Below, piece by piece: positions 63,121 through 64,000 of a stretch of DNA of 64,000 nt (position 1 is its first letter; every line of letters starts with the position of its first letter). The position numbers and the translations under genes were made by a program. Source of the DNA: Qipengyuania sphaerica (lineage in GTDB: Bacteria; Pseudomonadota; Alphaproteobacteria; Sphingomonadales; Sphingomonadaceae); the NCBI RefSeq assembly GCF_019711595.1, contig NZ_JAIGNR010000001.1, positions 682,001-746,000 of the forward strand, in the 5' to 3' direction. The notes beneath the pieces were generated by a model. The model worked only from the letters and a program-made list of their open reading frames with translations, searched no databases and was not told where the DNA came from.

Positions 63121-64000
63121 GCGCGTTCGGCCTTCCCGCCCGACACCCGCCAGACGGCGGCCTTGCCGGCGATGCTTTCGAAAGGTGCGAGTTCCGTCCC
63201 GGTCATCCAGACCTGCGCGCCGCTGGCATCGAGCTGGTCGAACAGGGCTGCACGCCGCACCGGGTCGAGATGCGCGGCTACCTCGTCCAGCAGGAGCACG
63301 CCGGCGCGTCCCTGCGCTGCGAGAGCTGCATGGGCAAGGGTGATTGCCACCAGCATGGCCTTTTGTTCGCCGGTCGAGCTTTGCGCTGCCGGCACGCGCT
63401 TGGCGGCGTGGATGACTTCCAGTTCGTCGCGATGCGGACCCACCAGCGTACGCTGGGCAGCGCGGTCGCGCTGGCGGCCGTCGAACAAGGCCTGCGACAA
63501 GGCTTCGGGACCGTCTGCACCTCCGGGTACGTAGGTGAGGGCAGGGCGGGCGAAGGGTTCGCTCGGCATATGCGCGATGCGCGCGGCGAGCGTGTCGACC
63601 AGTGCCGCCCGTCCCGCCACCAGCCTCCCGCCATGCTCGACCATCTGCGCCTCGATGGCATCGAGCCAGGCGCTCTCCGGTGCGCGATCGTCTGCAAGCA
63701 GGCGGTTTCGTTCTCGCAAGGCCGCTTCATATCGCGCCGCGTGCTGTGCATGTGCGGGATCGAGCGCGAGCGCCATACGGTCGATGAAGCGGCGGCGATC
63801 TGCCGCGGGGCCGGTAAAGAGACCGTCCATCGCCGGAGTCAGCCATGTCATCGCCAGCCACTCGCCAAGCGCGGTGGCCGTGGCATCGGCGCCGTTGATC
63901 CGCACCTTGCGGCGTCCGGGTGTCGCGCTTTCCGAATAGGTGGCGAGTCGGACGGGGTCGTCATTGCCTGCCGAAAGGCTGGCTCCGACGCCGAAACCGT
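63117..64000 (-). CDS. recF: DNA replication and repair protein RecF (C-terminal part, cut by window edge)
   Basis: The last ~294 residues of RecF, open to the window end. The ABC-type signature STGEQKAMLVAITLAHA and Walker B VLLLDEVAAHLD are present together with GPHRDELEV; the N-terminal Walker A is beyond the edge. RecF loads RecA at DNA gaps through RecO and RecR. The start codon lies outside; an internal GTG at 63905 is not a likely start because the family needs the N-terminal ATP site. It ends against the tesA stop with a four-base convergent overlap. Confidence 0.95.
   Translation of the reverse strand, partial: GFGVGASLSAGNDDPVRLATYSESATPGRRKVRINGADATATALGEWLAMTWLTPAMDGLFTGPAADRRRFIDRMALALDPAHAQHAARYEAALRERNRLLADDRAPESAWLDAIEAQMVEHGGRLVAGRAALVDTLAARIAHMPSEPFARPALTYVPGGADGPEALSQALFDGRQRDRAAQRTLVGPHRDELEVIHAAKRVPAAQSSTGEQKAMLVAITLAHAALAAQGRAGVLLLDEVAAHLDPVRRAALFDQLDASGAQVWMTGTELAPFESIAGKAAVWRVSGGKAERA

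Noticed and set aside
1-64000. tRNA, rRNA, CRISPR, prophage or insertion sequence
   Set aside because: All intergenic gaps are under 300 bases and none shows cloverleaf, spacer-repeat or transposase features; no integrase or phage gene is present.

Overview
The window is a GC-rich, gene-dense bacterial chromosome segment with about 61 protein genes, no RNA gene, no insertion sequence, no CRISPR array and no gene-free stretch over 300 bases. The gene types suggest an alphaproteobacterium of the order Sphingomonadales, most likely Erythrobacteraceae (Erythrobacter or Qipengyuania-like). Pointers are a hemC-hemD-mitofilin block, a large TonB-dependent receptor, a fused CysNC, many DUF3617/vWA/OmpA type envelope lipoproteins, and a sphingomonad-style polysaccharide export block. 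The taxonomy is inference from gene content only; no 16S gene is present.

Layout. 1-2653: sulfate activation (cysD partial, cysNC, DUF2061). 2654-5966: fatty-acid beta-oxidation type genes (thiolase facing crotonase plus acyl-CoA dehydrogenase, with palindromic sites between them). 6017-11470: a tightly overlapped polysaccharide operon (O-antigen-ligase-like polymerase, outer-membrane export lipoprotein, Wzz/tyrosine kinase, TPR protein). 11434-23747: a long minus-strand run: glycosyltransferase, homogentisate-pathway tail (FAH, maleylacetoacetate isomerase), glutaryl-CoA dehydrogenase, a stand-alone lasso-B2-like protease, a Cys-rich copper-storage-like protein, receiver protein, an OmpA / 40-residue membrane peptide / HhH trio, a vWA lipoprotein, and an overlapping tsaD-gpsA-flippase unit. 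23793-29660: hemC, hemD, a Mic60-like protein, UbiH-type hydroxylase, DsbD. 29614-39449: lipoproteins, an amidohydrolase divergent from a TetR regulator with two operators, a membrane MCP-type receptor, an exported methyltransferase-like lipoprotein, uvrB and a 2OG-oxygenase-like protein.

39516-44881: a DUF3617 lipoprotein with an EF-hand loop, a lipase-like hydrolase, then the four-gene Anbu cassette (circularly permuted ATP-grasp, alpha-E protein, transglutaminase, Anbu proteasome-like peptidase), the most interesting system here. 45021-53746: LuxR-type regulator, extensin-like protein, an SdpR-SdpI-hydrolase operon, glyoxalase-like protein, gamma-glutamyltransferase, proline symporter, two membrane proteins. 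53750-64000: typA, TonB receptor with a clear terminator, DUF805 protein, the ABC exporter pair divergent from the TesA-like esterase, and the truncated recF.

Gene starts were moved inward from the longest open frames wherever a ribosome-binding site, signal peptide or conserved N-terminus supported it. Two minus-strand genes (copper-storage-like protein and exported methyltransferase) have ribosome-binding sites built into the 3-prime arm of a strong hairpin, which is an unusual shared trait.
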